Of a stretch of 64,000 nt of DNA, positions 16,618-25,192 are shown one piece after another; within the stretch, counting starts at the first letter, position 1; each line of letters begins with the position of its first letter. Below the pieces are notes generated by a model. It saw only the letters and a list, made by a program, of their open reading frames with translations. It was not told the origin of the DNA and did not search any database. This stretch comes from an uncultured Muribaculaceae bacterium (GTDB lineage Bacteria > Bacteroidota > Bacteroidia > Bacteroidales > Muribaculaceae), in the NCBI GenBank assembly GCA_910578665.1, contig CAJTQU010000003.1, positions 1 through 64,000 of the forward strand, in the 5' to 3' direction. A program made the position numbers and the translations under genes.

Positions 16618-17358
16618 ATGAAAATCCCCGTTGTCTCCGACCTGCTTTCGCTCATAGCGCCGCCACGGTGCCATGTGTGCGGCCGCGTGCTGCCTGACGC
16701 CGGTATATTTGTATGCCCGGCCTGCCTGGCTTCGCTGCGCCGCGAAAGCCAGAGACAGGGACAGCCGTCACGCATGGAAAACCAGATAGGCTCGGTGCTA
16801 GCCATGAGACAGGCCGCGGCATGGCTCACATACCGTCCCGACGGAGCTTCCGGAATATTGGTGCATGATATAAAATACCACGGATATTCGCGTCTGGCAC
16901 GTTTCCTGGGACGGCGCATGGCTATCGAGATGATAGCCGGAGGTATTTTCACAGGGGCTTCGTGCCTGGTCCCCGTACCAATCCACCATTTCAGGCGAAT
17001 GCGGCGTGGATACAACCAAAGCGAGGAGATAGCGCGCGGCATAAGCTCGGTCACAGGCATACCCGTGGTAAACGCTTTGCGCGGCAGACACCATAAATCA
17101 CAGACACGGCTGCACGGCAGGCAGCGCATAGAGAATGCTAAAAACAAATACACCGCTATAAAGAACGTCAGGCTCCCCGTAGATTCCGCATCGGGCATAC
17201 CGGGAGTAGTCCTTGTCGATGATGTCTGCACCACTGGATCAACGCTGGTAAACGCGGCCGCAGCACTCGAAACCGCCCACCCTGGCGTGCGCATCACAAT
17301 GCTCGTACTTGCCCTGACCCATAACGGTTCCGGCCCGGCTGGCAAGCCATGGCGGTAA
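16618..17358 (+). CDS. comF: ComF family protein (phosphoribosyltransferase fold)
   Basis: The ATG at 16618 gives a 246-residue protein beginning MKIPVVSDLL and starts 4 nt after recX. A zinc-finger-like group of four cysteines (Cys18, 21, 33, 36: CHVCG and CPACL) precedes a phosphoribosyltransferase domain that ends with the PRPP-loop motif VVLVDDVCTTGSTLV. RGYNQSEEIARGIS and the K-N-K-Y region are also typical of ComFC/GntX. In naturally competent bacteria ComF supports DNA uptake; in others its role is unclear, so competence should not be inferred. Length is normal and motifs are intact. Confidence 0.88.
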   Translation: MKIPVVSDLLSLIAPPRCHVCGRVLPDAGIFVCPACLASLRRESQRQGQPSRMENQIGSVLAMRQAAAWLTYRPDGASGILVHDIKYHGYSRLARFLGRRMAIEMIAGGIFTGASCLVPVPIHHFRRMRRGYNQSEEIARGISSVTGIPVVNALRGRHHKSQTRLHGRQRIENAKNKYTAIKNVRLPVDSASGIPGVVLVDDVCTTGSTLVNAAAALETAHPGVRITMLVLALTHNGSGPAGKPWR

Positions 17359-17364
17359 ACAGCA

Positions 17365-17712
17365 TCAGTGCGACAAATAGCGCGATGCATCGGAAGAGCG
17401 CGACGAGGCCGCTCCTTCATCCGGATACAGCATCAGAGGCCGCTCCAGGCTCCATCCGCGTGTCATATTGCGTACTGTAAGGCGTGCCAGGCCGCGACAG
17501 CCGGGAACAAGCGCCCTCAGCATGGCCAGCAATGCCGAAAAGTTAGTTACGCGGTCACGTGTGAATTCCGCCACAGTGCGTCCGGCCATGGTAAGCCGCG
17601 CGTAAACACGGTCGGTATAAAAAATCTCATGGCGTGACGGTGTCCCCCGGTATGGCTTGCGCGAGGCAGTTCCCGGCTGATTATATGTGAACAAGTTCGG
17701 TGTATAATACAT
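17365..17712 (-). CDS. Small conserved-looking protein of unknown function
   Basis: The start at 17712 (MYYTPNLFTYNQPG) is preferred to the upstream codons of the frame, which are separated by no ribosome-binding sequence. It gives 115 residues, basic, without signal peptide or membrane segment. The centre (YTDRVYARLTMAGRTVAEFTRDRVTNFSALLAMLRAL) looks like two strands and a helix, and the C terminus is low-complexity (Ser, Asp, Arg). I recognise no family. It is convergent with comF, ending 6 nt from it. Whether it is expressed is not shown; the regular strand-helix pattern argues that it is a real gene. Confidence 0.5.
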   Translation of the reverse strand: MYYTPNLFTYNQPGTASRKPYRGTPSRHEIFYTDRVYARLTMAGRTVAEFTRDRVTNFSALLAMLRALVPGCRGLARLTVRNMTRGWSLERPLMLYPDEGAASSRSSDASRYLSH

Positions 17713-17844
17713 AACGGCATATATTTTGGTTACTTCTGCAAAAATACACCTCCGCATGTGCCGCAATAGGGCACACTTATGTTAAAATAAATTTAATTAT
17801 CCGCGCAAGCGCCACAAATCCAACCCTATACCGCCCGAATAACA

Positions 17845-17878
17845 CGGGCCCCGGAGAAAAATGACTCTCCAGGGCCCG
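17845..17878 (-). terminator. Hairpin terminator after the 17902-19563 gene
   Basis: A 7-bp CGGGCCC/GGGCCCG stem (845-851 with 872-878) continues, after one mismatch, into GGAGA/TCTCC (853-857 with 866-870). It lies just beyond the stop of the minus-strand gene, followed on that strand by TGTTATT. Confidence 0.6.
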
Positions 17879-17901
17879 GCATTTCTGAATTGCCTGATGT
17901 T

Positions 17902-19563
17902 TTACTTCACCGCAACCTTAAAGTTCTTGACGCTTCCGTCCGAATATCTCACTGTCTTGATATAAATGCCGCGTTCCGGATTGACAGTTGTGCGGCCGGA
18001 CAAATCAGTGTAGACCACCTCTACGGCATCTTTATCCACATCTGTCATTTCAAGTGAATCAGAACCGTCAAGATTATACGTTACCACCTCTGTGGCATAT
18101 TCCTTGCCGTCCTTATCATTCTTATAGACGCTCTGTATGCCGACACGTTTGAGATTATTGCGATAGAAGAAAAATTCATGTCTTGTCCCGTCTACCTCTA
18201 TATCGTAATCATCCGTGAAATCATAAGGAATATCAGTCATCGGTTCCTTAAGCATACCGTACTCGTCTGGCGTCAGTTCCAGTAATTCCGTATCGAAATA
18301 TACGCGGTAATACATATTGCCGCTATCGAGGAGTTTACCATCTTCATTCAATTTTGGTATTTCAAACCTAAAACCGCCATATCCCATCATCTCAGTATAG
18401 GGCATGTAATCTGTCAGAGACGGTGCCGCCGGCATCAACGAAACTTCACCGGCATGGAGATACAGCATCGGGGCTTCCAGATATTGCAGATAGTTGATAT
18501 CTTCACTACCCACATTTATCACGGCATAGTCTTCAGATTTCATGACAGAATTCTCACGGTCGAACACAAAATCCAACGCATCGGCCTTGGTCAGATCCAG
18601 CTGGTACTGCTGCGCAGCCTCATTATAAATATTCTCGCCCGTAGCGGCCATAAAATACATAAATCCGGCCTCGCCGTTGCCCAGGAACTGATCCGAGGGG
18701 AAACGGAGCTTGCCATCCGCTTCCAAAGATCCCTTGATACAGGCCTGGGGCATATCCCTGCTGACACCCTGCACATACACATCATCGCCATCCATGGCCA
18801 CATTTACTTTATGGCCGTCACCACCGTAAGTCATGACCCATTCGACAGGTTCCACACCCTCGGGCAAAGTCACGGCAGTGCCATTAAACGGGGTAAACAC
18901 ACATTCATAATCGCCAAAACCGTACCAGGCCCCGTTGGTATCGGTAATACCCATTATCATAACGCCGTCATCAGATTCCTGCATCACCCATCTGCCATCC
19001 TCGATCTTGAACCTGATGTTGCGGCTTTCATCCCAGTTCATCAGATAATAAAACTCATCATATTCGTCATAATCCAGACGGTCGATATTGAAATAGTGTG
19101 TTTCGCCCTCATATTCCTCTTTATAGAATGTTTGGGGCAGTTTCACAATAATTTCATCGCCTACGCGCTCTCCTTTGATATATGTGGAAGTAGCCAGCAT
19201 GGACACAGGGCTATAGATATACACCGTGCCGTCTTCGCACTCCACGACTTCCTGCATGGCGCCCTGCACAGCGGTCAGCCTCATCTGCCCGTACTGCATG
19301 GAATAGCCCATATTGCTGCGCGCATAGATTTTCTTTTCACCTTCCGGAGCCTCTGTAATTATCTCGTTTGCAGGAGGGGCAGCCTCGGCAATAGCGACCG
19401 GACGCGAAGCGGCAAGACCGCCATGAATTAATTCTGTATTAGAAAAACGCGACATGTTCTCAAGCGAAAAATGCCTCGCGGCCGGTTCAGAAACAGTATT
19501 CCGCGCCATAACAGGAATAAATACCATGGCCGCCGCTGCAAAAGTGTAAAAATTTCTCATCAT
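17902..19563 (-). CDS. Secreted protein with T9SS-type C-terminal tail, function unknown
   Basis: A 553-residue protein with a signal peptide (MMRNFYTFAAAAMVFIPVMA, cleavage before RNTV). The body is acidic and rich in Tyr, Glu and Asp, with extended strands. I recognise no catalytic domain. The last 70-80 residues (VVYTDLSGRTTVNPERGIYIKTVRYSDGSVKNFKVAVK, beginning near 510) have the D-L-S-G-R ... GIYI ... K pattern of Bacteroidota C-terminal sorting domains, which direct proteins through the type IX secretion system to the surface. It has its own well-formed promoter (19714-19745), a roughly 145-nt leader and a terminator hairpin, so it is a single-gene unit. It may be a large surface-attached structural or binding protein. 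Confidence 0.7.
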   Translation of the reverse strand: MMRNFYTFAAAAMVFIPVMARNTVSEPAARHFSLENMSRFSNTELIHGGLAASRPVAIAEAAPPANEIITEAPEGEKKIYARSNMGYSMQYGQMRLTAVQGAMQEVVECEDGTVYIYSPVSMLATSTYIKGERVGDEIIVKLPQTFYKEEYEGETHYFNIDRLDYDEYDEFYYLMNWDESRNIRFKIEDGRWVMQESDDGVMIMGITDTNGAWYGFGDYECVFTPFNGTAVTLPEGVEPVEWVMTYGGDGHKVNVAMDGDDVYVQGVSRDMPQACIKGSLEADGKLRFPSDQFLGNGEAGFMYFMAATGENIYNEAAQQYQLDLTKADALDFVFDRENSVMKSEDYAVINVGSEDINYLQYLEAPMLYLHAGEVSLMPAAPSLTDYMPYTEMMGYGGFRFEIPKLNEDGKLLDSGNMYYRVYFDTELLELTPDEYGMLKEPMTDIPYDFTDDYDIEVDGTRHEFFFYRNNLKRVGIQSVYKNDKDGKEYATEVVTYNLDGSDSLEMTDVDKDAVEVVYTDLSGRTTVNPERGIYIKTVRYSDGSVKNFKVAVK

Positions 19564-19713
19564 AACAGAAGATTGGTTTGTGTAAGGAAAACATTATATA
19601 TTATCGCTATGCCGCGGTGTTTTCCATATAAACCGAGACACAGCCACCAGATGTCTACATACATCCAAGCCTTAAAAATCTTTCAATAAAAACATCATTT
19701 ATTGGTTTGCGCC

Positions 19714-19745
19714 CAAAGTTAACTATAATTTTCAAAATTAACAAA
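19714..19745 (-). promoter_or_regulatory. Bacteroidota promoter for the T9SS-tailed secreted protein
   Basis: On the minus strand: TTTG (19745-19742), exactly 20 nt, then TAACTTTG (19721-19714). Elements and spacing match the consensus. The predicted transcript would have a leader of about 145 nt before the start codon. Confidence 0.65.
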
Positions 19746-19861
19746 CTTTTACGCGTAAAAATATTAAAATAATTTCAATGAGGCAATAAAAACAATATTT
19801 ACACTCTGAAACCAGTCGTGCCATACAGATATACATGTAATCATGCAGTATCTATGCAAAT

Positions 19862-19901
19862 GGAGGGGGAGAGAAGCATCTAAGCACTTCTCTCCCCCTC
19901 C
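19862..19901 (-). terminator. Terminator hairpin after the OprO/P-like porin
   Basis: A perfect 15-bp stem (862-876 with 887-901, in the 19-kb block), rich in G and C, with a 10-nt loop. It lies 25 nt beyond the porin stop on the minus strand. The following T tract is weak, so termination efficiency is uncertain. Confidence 0.6.
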
Positions 19902-19925
19902 ATTAAATTTATAACGTTGGATTCC

Positions 19926-21083
19926 TCAGAATATAACCTGGAACCTTGTCTGTATAGCACCGAGATTCACATCAGGCACACCGGCCTTGTCAAAACGGTG
20001 GGTATAGCCCATGCGCAAACGCCAGATCATGTACTTATTGATATACCAGTTGGCTGTAAGATTGACATCGTTCACCCTGCCCCCCAGTATACCGGCCTTG
20101 GCACAAGAGGTGTTGGTATAGTTATAGCCCAATACAAATTCGAGACTTTTGGGCGCCGGGGTAGCAATACCGGCATCAGCATGCGAATACTGGTAGTCTC
20201 CTCCTATGGCCAGACAGCGCAGCATGGCATAGGCACCATAGGCAGTATACGCCTGCAGGTCCTGCCTGCGGTTGAGACGGAAATAATAGTACTGCGATTC
20301 AAGCGCCAGCGGACCGCGGGCCAGCAGCAGTTCCGGAGTAAATTTCACCATCGACGAGATGTTTTCCACAGTGGCGCCCACGGCGTTCACATTGGCAACA
20401 CGTGTCGGGAAATTTGCCGCAATACTGTATGCGCGGTGGCCGTCATCGGCCGAATTGGTATATTGAGCCGATCCGGCTGCGAACGAGAAGCCAACCTGGA
20501 CTATATTACCGTCTTCACGCACAGGACGCCATGCCAGACGTGTCATACCGCCATAACCGGTTTTGCCGAGCTCGTTGGAATGCAGCTGCATGGCCTTGCT
20601 TTCGGCATGGATAGAAGCCGTGGCAAAATAGTCTCCCTTGTCGAACACATACATCGCACCCAGCAGTCGCGGATAGTTGAAAGCCTCGTTGCTGGTGGGT
20701 TCCTCCATCGAAATTTTCATAGAAGAACTTGTGGCACTCTGCAAGCCGAACTGGTGCACGAAATATCCGAAACGCAACAGATTGGACTGGTCAAAAGTAT
20801 GCTGCACATAAATATCCTTAAGGCCGATCTTGCCAAAGGCATAGCCTATGTCCACGCATGCCTTCCACTTGCCATAGGAAGCTTTCACTCCGACACGCAC
20901 GTCGGGCACCGCAAAGCCGGCAGGGAAATCTTTCTTTTCGTTAGAAGTATAGGCGGCAGCATCCATCAGGATACGCCCCGTGGGAGAGATCGAAAATTTA
21001 GGGGCTGTCGTGTCGGCCTGCCCGGCGGCACACACCGGAAGCCCGGCGGCACACAGCAGAGCCATAGCAAGTACTTTCTTCAT
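19926..21083 (-). CDS. OprO/OprP-like outer-membrane porin
   Basis: A 385-residue protein with a signal peptide (MKKVLAMALLCAAGLPVCAAG) and a barrel of alternating strands ending in TRFQVIF, a terminal Phe typical of BAM substrates. The pattern (AYTSNEKKDFPAGFAVPDVRVGVKASYGKWKACVDIGYAFGKIGLKDIYVQHTF, read in parts) resembles the phosphate-selective porin O/P family, which forms trimeric channels for anions. A class A acid phosphatase lies 75 nt upstream on the same strand, so the pair may release and take up phosphate, though co-transcription is not proven. True substrate selectivity cannot be read from the sequence. Confidence 0.75.
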   Translation of the reverse strand: MKKVLAMALLCAAGLPVCAAGQADTTAPKFSISPTGRILMDAAAYTSNEKKDFPAGFAVPDVRVGVKASYGKWKACVDIGYAFGKIGLKDIYVQHTFDQSNLLRFGYFVHQFGLQSATSSSMKISMEEPTSNEAFNYPRLLGAMYVFDKGDYFATASIHAESKAMQLHSNELGKTGYGGMTRLAWRPVREDGNIVQVGFSFAAGSAQYTNSADDGHRAYSIAANFPTRVANVNAVGATVENISSMVKFTPELLLARGPLALESQYYYFRLNRRQDLQAYTAYGAYAMLRCLAIGGDYQYSHADAGIATPAPKSLEFVLGYNYTNTSCAKAGILGGRVNDVNLTANWYINKYMIWRLRMGYTHRFDKAGVPDVNLGAIQTRFQVIF

Positions 21084-21158
21084 AATAATAAGTAGTTGTA
21101 TTAGATATAGTGTATAATAGTGTTAACGGGATTGTGTAAATTTACATACGGGACCGTG

Positions 21159-21956
21159 TCAGAATTTCAGCTCGCTCTTACGCACCTTGCCCTGTTTCTG
21201 CAGACGTTCCATCTCCTCCTTGGCCTTTTTCAACTGGGTCTGGAACCCCGGGTCGGCATGCAGGCGCGCTACTACGGCAGAGGCCACCAGACGTGCCGCG
21301 TCGACATCACTCTGGAAATGATAGCCGCATATCACACGGCTCTCTCCCATGTCATAACCGCGTTTAAGTATTTCATTCTGGCGCTCCGGATTAATCTCGG
21401 CCAGGACCAAAGCCGTGGCCCACCCGATAGATGTATGACCCGACGGATATGACCCGTTGGTAGACAGCTCGGCCTGCTGTGCCGGATTACAGGTCTCCTC
21501 GCCAAAAAAGGCAAACGGACGCGTGCGCATATAATAGTTCTTGGCCTCGCGTGTAGCCAGATCACCGGCGTCTTCGCGCATGCCTATCACAAGCTTGAGT
21601 ACCTCGGGGGTGTTAGTTTCGTTGATAGCTATACCGAAAGCATCCGAAAAAGCCTCGGGCACGCCGTTAGCCTCTACATTGGCATCAGCGGCCGCCTGGT
21701 CTCCGCGCGGAGTATTTCGCTGCAGTTTGCCCCAGTCATAACGTTCCTTGTCATACAGAAACAGAATCGAACCACCCTCAGGAGGAGGAGGGAGCAGGTA
21801 GAGGCTGTTGGCCACATCACCTTCATTCAGATAATATACATCGGGGCGCGTAGAATGGTCTTTACGTGGTTTTTCCTGAGCGTACAGCGCAGGCACGCAG
21901 CCCAGCAGAAATACCAGGGCCGCGGAACGCATAATGCGTGACAGTGAAGTGTTCAT
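21159..21956 (-). CDS. Class A non-specific acid phosphatase (PAP2 superfamily)
   Basis: A 265-residue periplasmic enzyme with a signal peptide (about 1-26, ending ALYAQE). It shows the complete PAP2 active site: KNYYMRTRP (K-x6-RP), YPSGHTS (PSGH, within the GSYPSGHT signature of class A bacterial acid phosphatases), and [12 protein letters not shown] (SR-x5-H-x3-D, containing the phosphohistidine). These enzymes hydrolyse diverse organic phosphomonoesters in the periplasm. Length is normal. The neighbouring OprO/P-like porin suggests phosphate scavenging as the shared purpose, which is inference. No phosphate-responsive operator was identified. Confidence 0.92.
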   Translation of the reverse strand: MNTSLSRIMRSAALVFLLGCVPALYAQEKPRKDHSTRPDVYYLNEGDVANSLYLLPPPPEGGSILFLYDKERYDWGKLQRNTPRGDQAAADANVEANGVPEAFSDAFGIAINETNTPEVLKLVIGMREDAGDLATREAKNYYMRTRPFAFFGEETCNPAQQAELSTNGSYPSGHTSIGWATALVLAEINPERQNEILKRGYDMGESRVICGYHFQSDVDAARLVASAVVARLHADPGFQTQLKKAKEEMERLQKQGKVRKSELKF

Positions 21957-22098
21957 AGAAATAGGTTTTAAGATTATTTATGATTTATAAACACAGCATA
22001 GGGAATATTGTTTTACAGACCCGGATATTTTTTCAAAACCACGCCGCAGACCGATCGTTTTTTCATATAGCCGCAAACACTGTTCCACTTTTTATTTG

Positions 22099-22106
22099 TA
22101 AATTTG
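22099..22106 (+). promoter_or_regulatory. -7 box upstream of nrdD
   Basis: TAAATTTG matches the Bacteroidota -7 consensus about 70 nt before the nrdD start. No convincing -33 element at the usual spacing. Confidence 0.45.
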
Positions 22107-22175
22107 CAAACTGCAAGAAAGTCGCGGCACCGACACAACTTGCACAAGTCATATTCACTTATAATACAATCTTTT

Positions 22176-24374
22176 ATGATAGTAAGAAAGAGAGACGGGC
22201 GCAGTGTCGGATTTAACACTGAGCGCATCCGCCAGGCCATAGGCGCGGCTTGCCGCAGCGCGGCAGTAGACGACCCCGGCCTGCCTTGTGCCGTCACCGA
22301 AAAGGTGGTGGCGCGGTGCCGCGACATGATCACGGTCGAAGAGATACAGGACATCGTAGAGAGCGAACTCATGGCTTACGGCCAGCCCGGAGTGGCCAAA
22401 GCCTACATTCTGTACCGCGACAAGCGCACCAAGGCACGCAACAGTGCAAGCGACCAGATCATATCCGACATAATAGCGGCAAAAAAGAACGATATCACGC
22501 GCGAAAACGCCAACATGAATGCCGACACTCCGGCCGGCATGATGATGAAGATAGCCAGCGAGCGCAGCAAGGAGCATGTATACGACTACCTGCTGTCCGA
22601 CGAAGCCCGGGCCTATGTATTTGCCAACAAAATACATATACATGACCTGGACTATCTGCCCACTAGAAGCCTGACATGCCTGCAACACCCCGTAGACCTT
22701 GTGCTGCAACACGGCCTGCAGGCCGGCCACGGCGAATCACGACCTGCCAAACGCATAGAGACAGCCGGTATAATGGGATGCATTTCGCTGGAATCGGTAC
22801 AAAACGTTATGCACGGCGGACAGGCCATACCGGCTTTCGATTTCTATCTCGCCCCGTACGTGCGTGCCACATACATAGAGGAACTCAAAAAGCTGGAAGA
22901 GGCCGTAGGCACAGATCTGTCGGCACACTACGACACTCCTGTTGCCGACTATCTCCACAGGCCGCTTGACGGAATGGAGGGCACACAGCGGTATCTGCAA
23001 CATGCCGTTAACGAAACCGTCAAGCGCGTGCACCAAAGCATGGAGGCGTTCATCCACAATCTGAACACCATCCATTCGCGCGGAGGCAACCAGGTGGTAT
23101 TCAGCTCTATCAACTACGGTACCGACACTTCTGCCGAAGGACGCTGCATAATGCGCGAGACTTTGCGTTCCACTTACCGAGGTGTCGGCAACGGGTCAAC
23201 AGCCATATTCCCCATACAGATCATGAAGATCAAACACGGGGTAAACAAAAAACCTGGAGATCCAAACTACGACCTGTTCGAACTGGCCTGCGAGGTAACG
23301 GCAAAACGCTTTTTTCCTAACTTCCTGAATCTTGACGCACCTTTCAACCGCGATGACGCATGGCGTGCCGACGACCCTCGGCGTTATGAGCACGAAGTGG
23401 CAACCATGGGATGCCGTACGCGCGTCTATGAAAACCGCCACCAGCCCAAAACCTCTATCGCACGTGGCAACCTCAGCTTTACGACCATAAACCTGCCCGG
23501 GCTGGCACTTGAAGTTATGGACGAACCTGACGAGGCTGTGCGTATATCCCGTTTCATGGCCTCGCTGTCAGAAGCCATAGCTGTAACCGGCCAGCAATTG
23601 TACGACCGATATAAATTCCAAGGCACCGCACGCGCCAAACAGTTCCCTCTGCTCATGGGAGGCATGTGGACCGGCTCAGAGCAACTCGGCCCTGATGACG
23701 AAGTGGGACCAGTGCTGAAACACGGCACTCTGGGCGTGGGATTCATCGGACTGGCCGAATGCCTCGTAGCTCTCACAGGCCGGCACCACGGCGAGTCTGA
23801 CAACGCCCAGAGACTGGGACTCCAGATTATCTCGTTTATGCGCGAGCAAGTTGGAGAACTGTCTGAAAAATACGATCTTAACTACTCGGTGCTGGCCACA
23901 CCGGCTGAAGGGCTGGCAGGCCGATTCACAAAAAAAGACCGGGCGAAATACGGTCTGGTGCGCGGCGTGACCGACAAGGATTATTATACCAATTCAAACC
24001 ATGTGCCGGTATCCTACAGATGCAGCGCCGACCACAAGGCCCGTATCGAGGCGCCCTATCACGAGATGACACGCGGAGGTCACATCTTCTATGTCGAACT
24101 GGACGGCGACGCCACCCACAACGTAGAGGCCATAAAGGATATCGTAAAACTCATAGACAAATATGACATTGGATACGCCAGCGTAAACCACAACCGCAAC
24201 CGATGTCTCAACTGCGGATACGAAGACGCGGCGCCAGATCTTAAAATATGTCCGGAATGCGGCAGCAGCGAGATAGACCGCCTGCAGCGCATCACGGGCT
24301 ACCTTGTCGGCACCACCGACCGTTGGAACTCCGGCAAACTAGCAGAACTAAAAGACCGTGTAACTCATGACTGA
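22176..24374 (+). CDS. nrdD: Anaerobic ribonucleoside-triphosphate reductase, catalytic subunit
   Basis: NrdD makes deoxyribonucleotides from ribonucleoside triphosphates under anaerobic conditions using an oxygen-sensitive glycyl radical. The ATG at 22176 (MIVRKRDGR) matches the start of the family's ATP-cone and gives 732 residues; the frame also opens upstream without merit. The N-terminal ATP-cone (about 1-90) senses ATP/dATP. Near the C terminus four cysteines (about 677, 680, 692, 695: CLNCGY and CPECGS) bind structural zinc, and RITGYLVG (glycine about 708) is the glycyl radical site. The downstream activase gene overlaps by 8 nt. Together they give the anaerobic dNTP supply, supporting a strictly or facultatively anaerobic lifestyle. 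Confidence 0.97.
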   Translation: MIVRKRDGRSVGFNTERIRQAIGAACRSAAVDDPGLPCAVTEKVVARCRDMITVEEIQDIVESELMAYGQPGVAKAYILYRDKRTKARNSASDQIISDIIAAKKNDITRENANMNADTPAGMMMKIASERSKEHVYDYLLSDEARAYVFANKIHIHDLDYLPTRSLTCLQHPVDLVLQHGLQAGHGESRPAKRIETAGIMGCISLESVQNVMHGGQAIPAFDFYLAPYVRATYIEELKKLEEAVGTDLSAHYDTPVADYLHRPLDGMEGTQRYLQHAVNETVKRVHQSMEAFIHNLNTIHSRGGNQVVFSSINYGTDTSAEGRCIMRETLRSTYRGVGNGSTAIFPIQIMKIKHGVNKKPGDPNYDLFELACEVTAKRFFPNFLNLDAPFNRDDAWRADDPRRYEHEVATMGCRTRVYENRHQPKTSIARGNLSFTTINLPGLALEVMDEPDEAVRISRFMASLSEAIAVTGQQLYDRYKFQGTARAKQFPLLMGGMWTGSEQLGPDDEVGPVLKHGTLGVGFIGLAECLVALTGRHHGESDNAQRLGLQIISFMREQVGELSEKYDLNYSVLATPAEGLAGRFTKKDRAKYGLVRGVTDKDYYTNSNHVPVSYRCSADHKARIEAPYHEMTRGGHIFYVELDGDATHNVEAIKDIVKLIDKYDIGYASVNHNRNRCLNCGYEDAAPDLKICPECGSSEIDRLQRITGYLVGTTDRWNSGKLAELKDRVTHD

Positions 24375-24828
24375 TGACACATTATATGTGGCAAAGGTGG
24401 TAAAATCCACAGCTGTAGACGGCGTGGGACTACGCAACTCGCTCTATGTGTCCGGATGCAGCCTGCGGTGCCCGGGATGTCACAACGAAGCTTTCTGGGA
24501 GCTAAGCAGCGGCCGCAGACTCACATTGGAAGAAGTCTACGCGCAGTTATGCGATGACGATTTCGGCATATCAATTCTCGGCGGCGAACCCATGATGCAG
24601 CATGAAGCCGTGACCCGGCTCTGCCGCATGATAAAAGAGCGCACCGGGAAAAATATCTGGCTTTGGTCAGGATTCACTCTCGAACACATAAGTACCAACT
24701 GGCCCGACGTACTGCGATACATCGACGTTCTGGTAGACGGGCCGTATATCGAAGCCGAGCGCGAACCGGGCCTGCAGTGGCGCGGCTCGCGCAACCAGCG
24801 TGTCATAGACCTGCGGCACAGCCGCTGA
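24367..24828 (+). CDS. nrdG: Anaerobic ribonucleotide reductase activating enzyme
   Basis: NrdG is a radical SAM enzyme that abstracts a hydrogen from the C-terminal glycine of NrdD to create the active radical. The 153-residue protein has the cluster motif CSLRCPGC (Cys31, 35, 38: CxxxCxxC), followed by SILGGEPMMQ, the GGEP-type SAM-binding element. Size is typical for the NrdG class. Its ATG overlaps the nrdD stop region by 8 nt, so the two are translationally coupled, which keeps activase and reductase in step. No frameshift or missing residue. Confidence 0.96.
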   Translation: MTDDTLYVAKVVKSTAVDGVGLRNSLYVSGCSLRCPGCHNEAFWELSSGRRLTLEEVYAQLCDDDFGISILGGEPMMQHEAVTRLCRMIKERTGKNIWLWSGFTLEHISTNWPDVLRYIDVLVDGPYIEAEREPGLQWRGSRNQRVIDLRHSR

Positions 24829-24834
24829 CCGCCG

Positions 24835-25080
24835 TCAGTCGTGCTTATGATGTTTCTTGTAATGCTTATGGTGCTTTTTATAATGCTTTTTGTGTTTCTT
24901 GTGCTTCTTGTGATGATGCTTATGACCGTGGGGCGGAGCACGAAAATAGCCGTCAGCATATTCATACTCGCTGTCCACACCCCAGTAGGCACGTGTGGAA
25001 CCGCACGAAGTCAGCGACAGCATTGAGGGCACAGCCATCATACAGATGACAAGCCATAGACAGAGGCGACGTATTTTCAT
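24835..25080 (-). CDS. Small lipoprotein with a His/Lys-repeat tail
   Basis: An 81-residue protein: basic start, hydrophobic segment, lipobox LTSC (acylation near residue 26), a short acidic and aromatic linker (YWGVDSEYEYADGYF), then a 32-residue tail (about 50-81) made almost only of His and Lys in patterns such as KHHHKKHKKHKKH and YKKHHKH. Such tails bind Zn, Ni or Cu in other proteins, or simply interact with polyanions; neither is shown here. It is convergent with nrdG, 6 nt from its end. The repeats are near-periodic at three to four residues, consistent with slippage. No family is recognised. Confidence 0.65.
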   Translation of the reverse strand: MKIRRLCLWLVICMMAVPSMLSLTSCGSTRAYWGVDSEYEYADGYFRAPPHGHKHHHKKHKKHKKHYKKHHKHYKKHHKHD

Positions 25081-25192
25081 AGTTTGAACGTATCAGGTGG
25101 ACAATCATTTATCAATCCCACAAGCGGACAGCCAAGACCGGCATATCCCTTGCTATCTATAATACAACAACAACCTAAAAAATGTTTAGGCC

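Larger units (their letters stand above)
19564..19925. other. AT-rich intergenic region with promoter and terminator
   Basis: A gene-free stretch of about 360 nt. It contains the promoter of the secreted-protein gene (19714-19745, minus strand), its long leader (19564 to about 19707), a very AT-rich middle, and the terminator hairpin of the porin (19862-19901). Nothing else could be supported. Confidence 0.6.

Noticed and set aside
18454..19431. 325-codon plus-strand frame opposite the T9SS-tailed gene
   Set aside because: Antisense, His/Ile-rich composition, no promoter or family.
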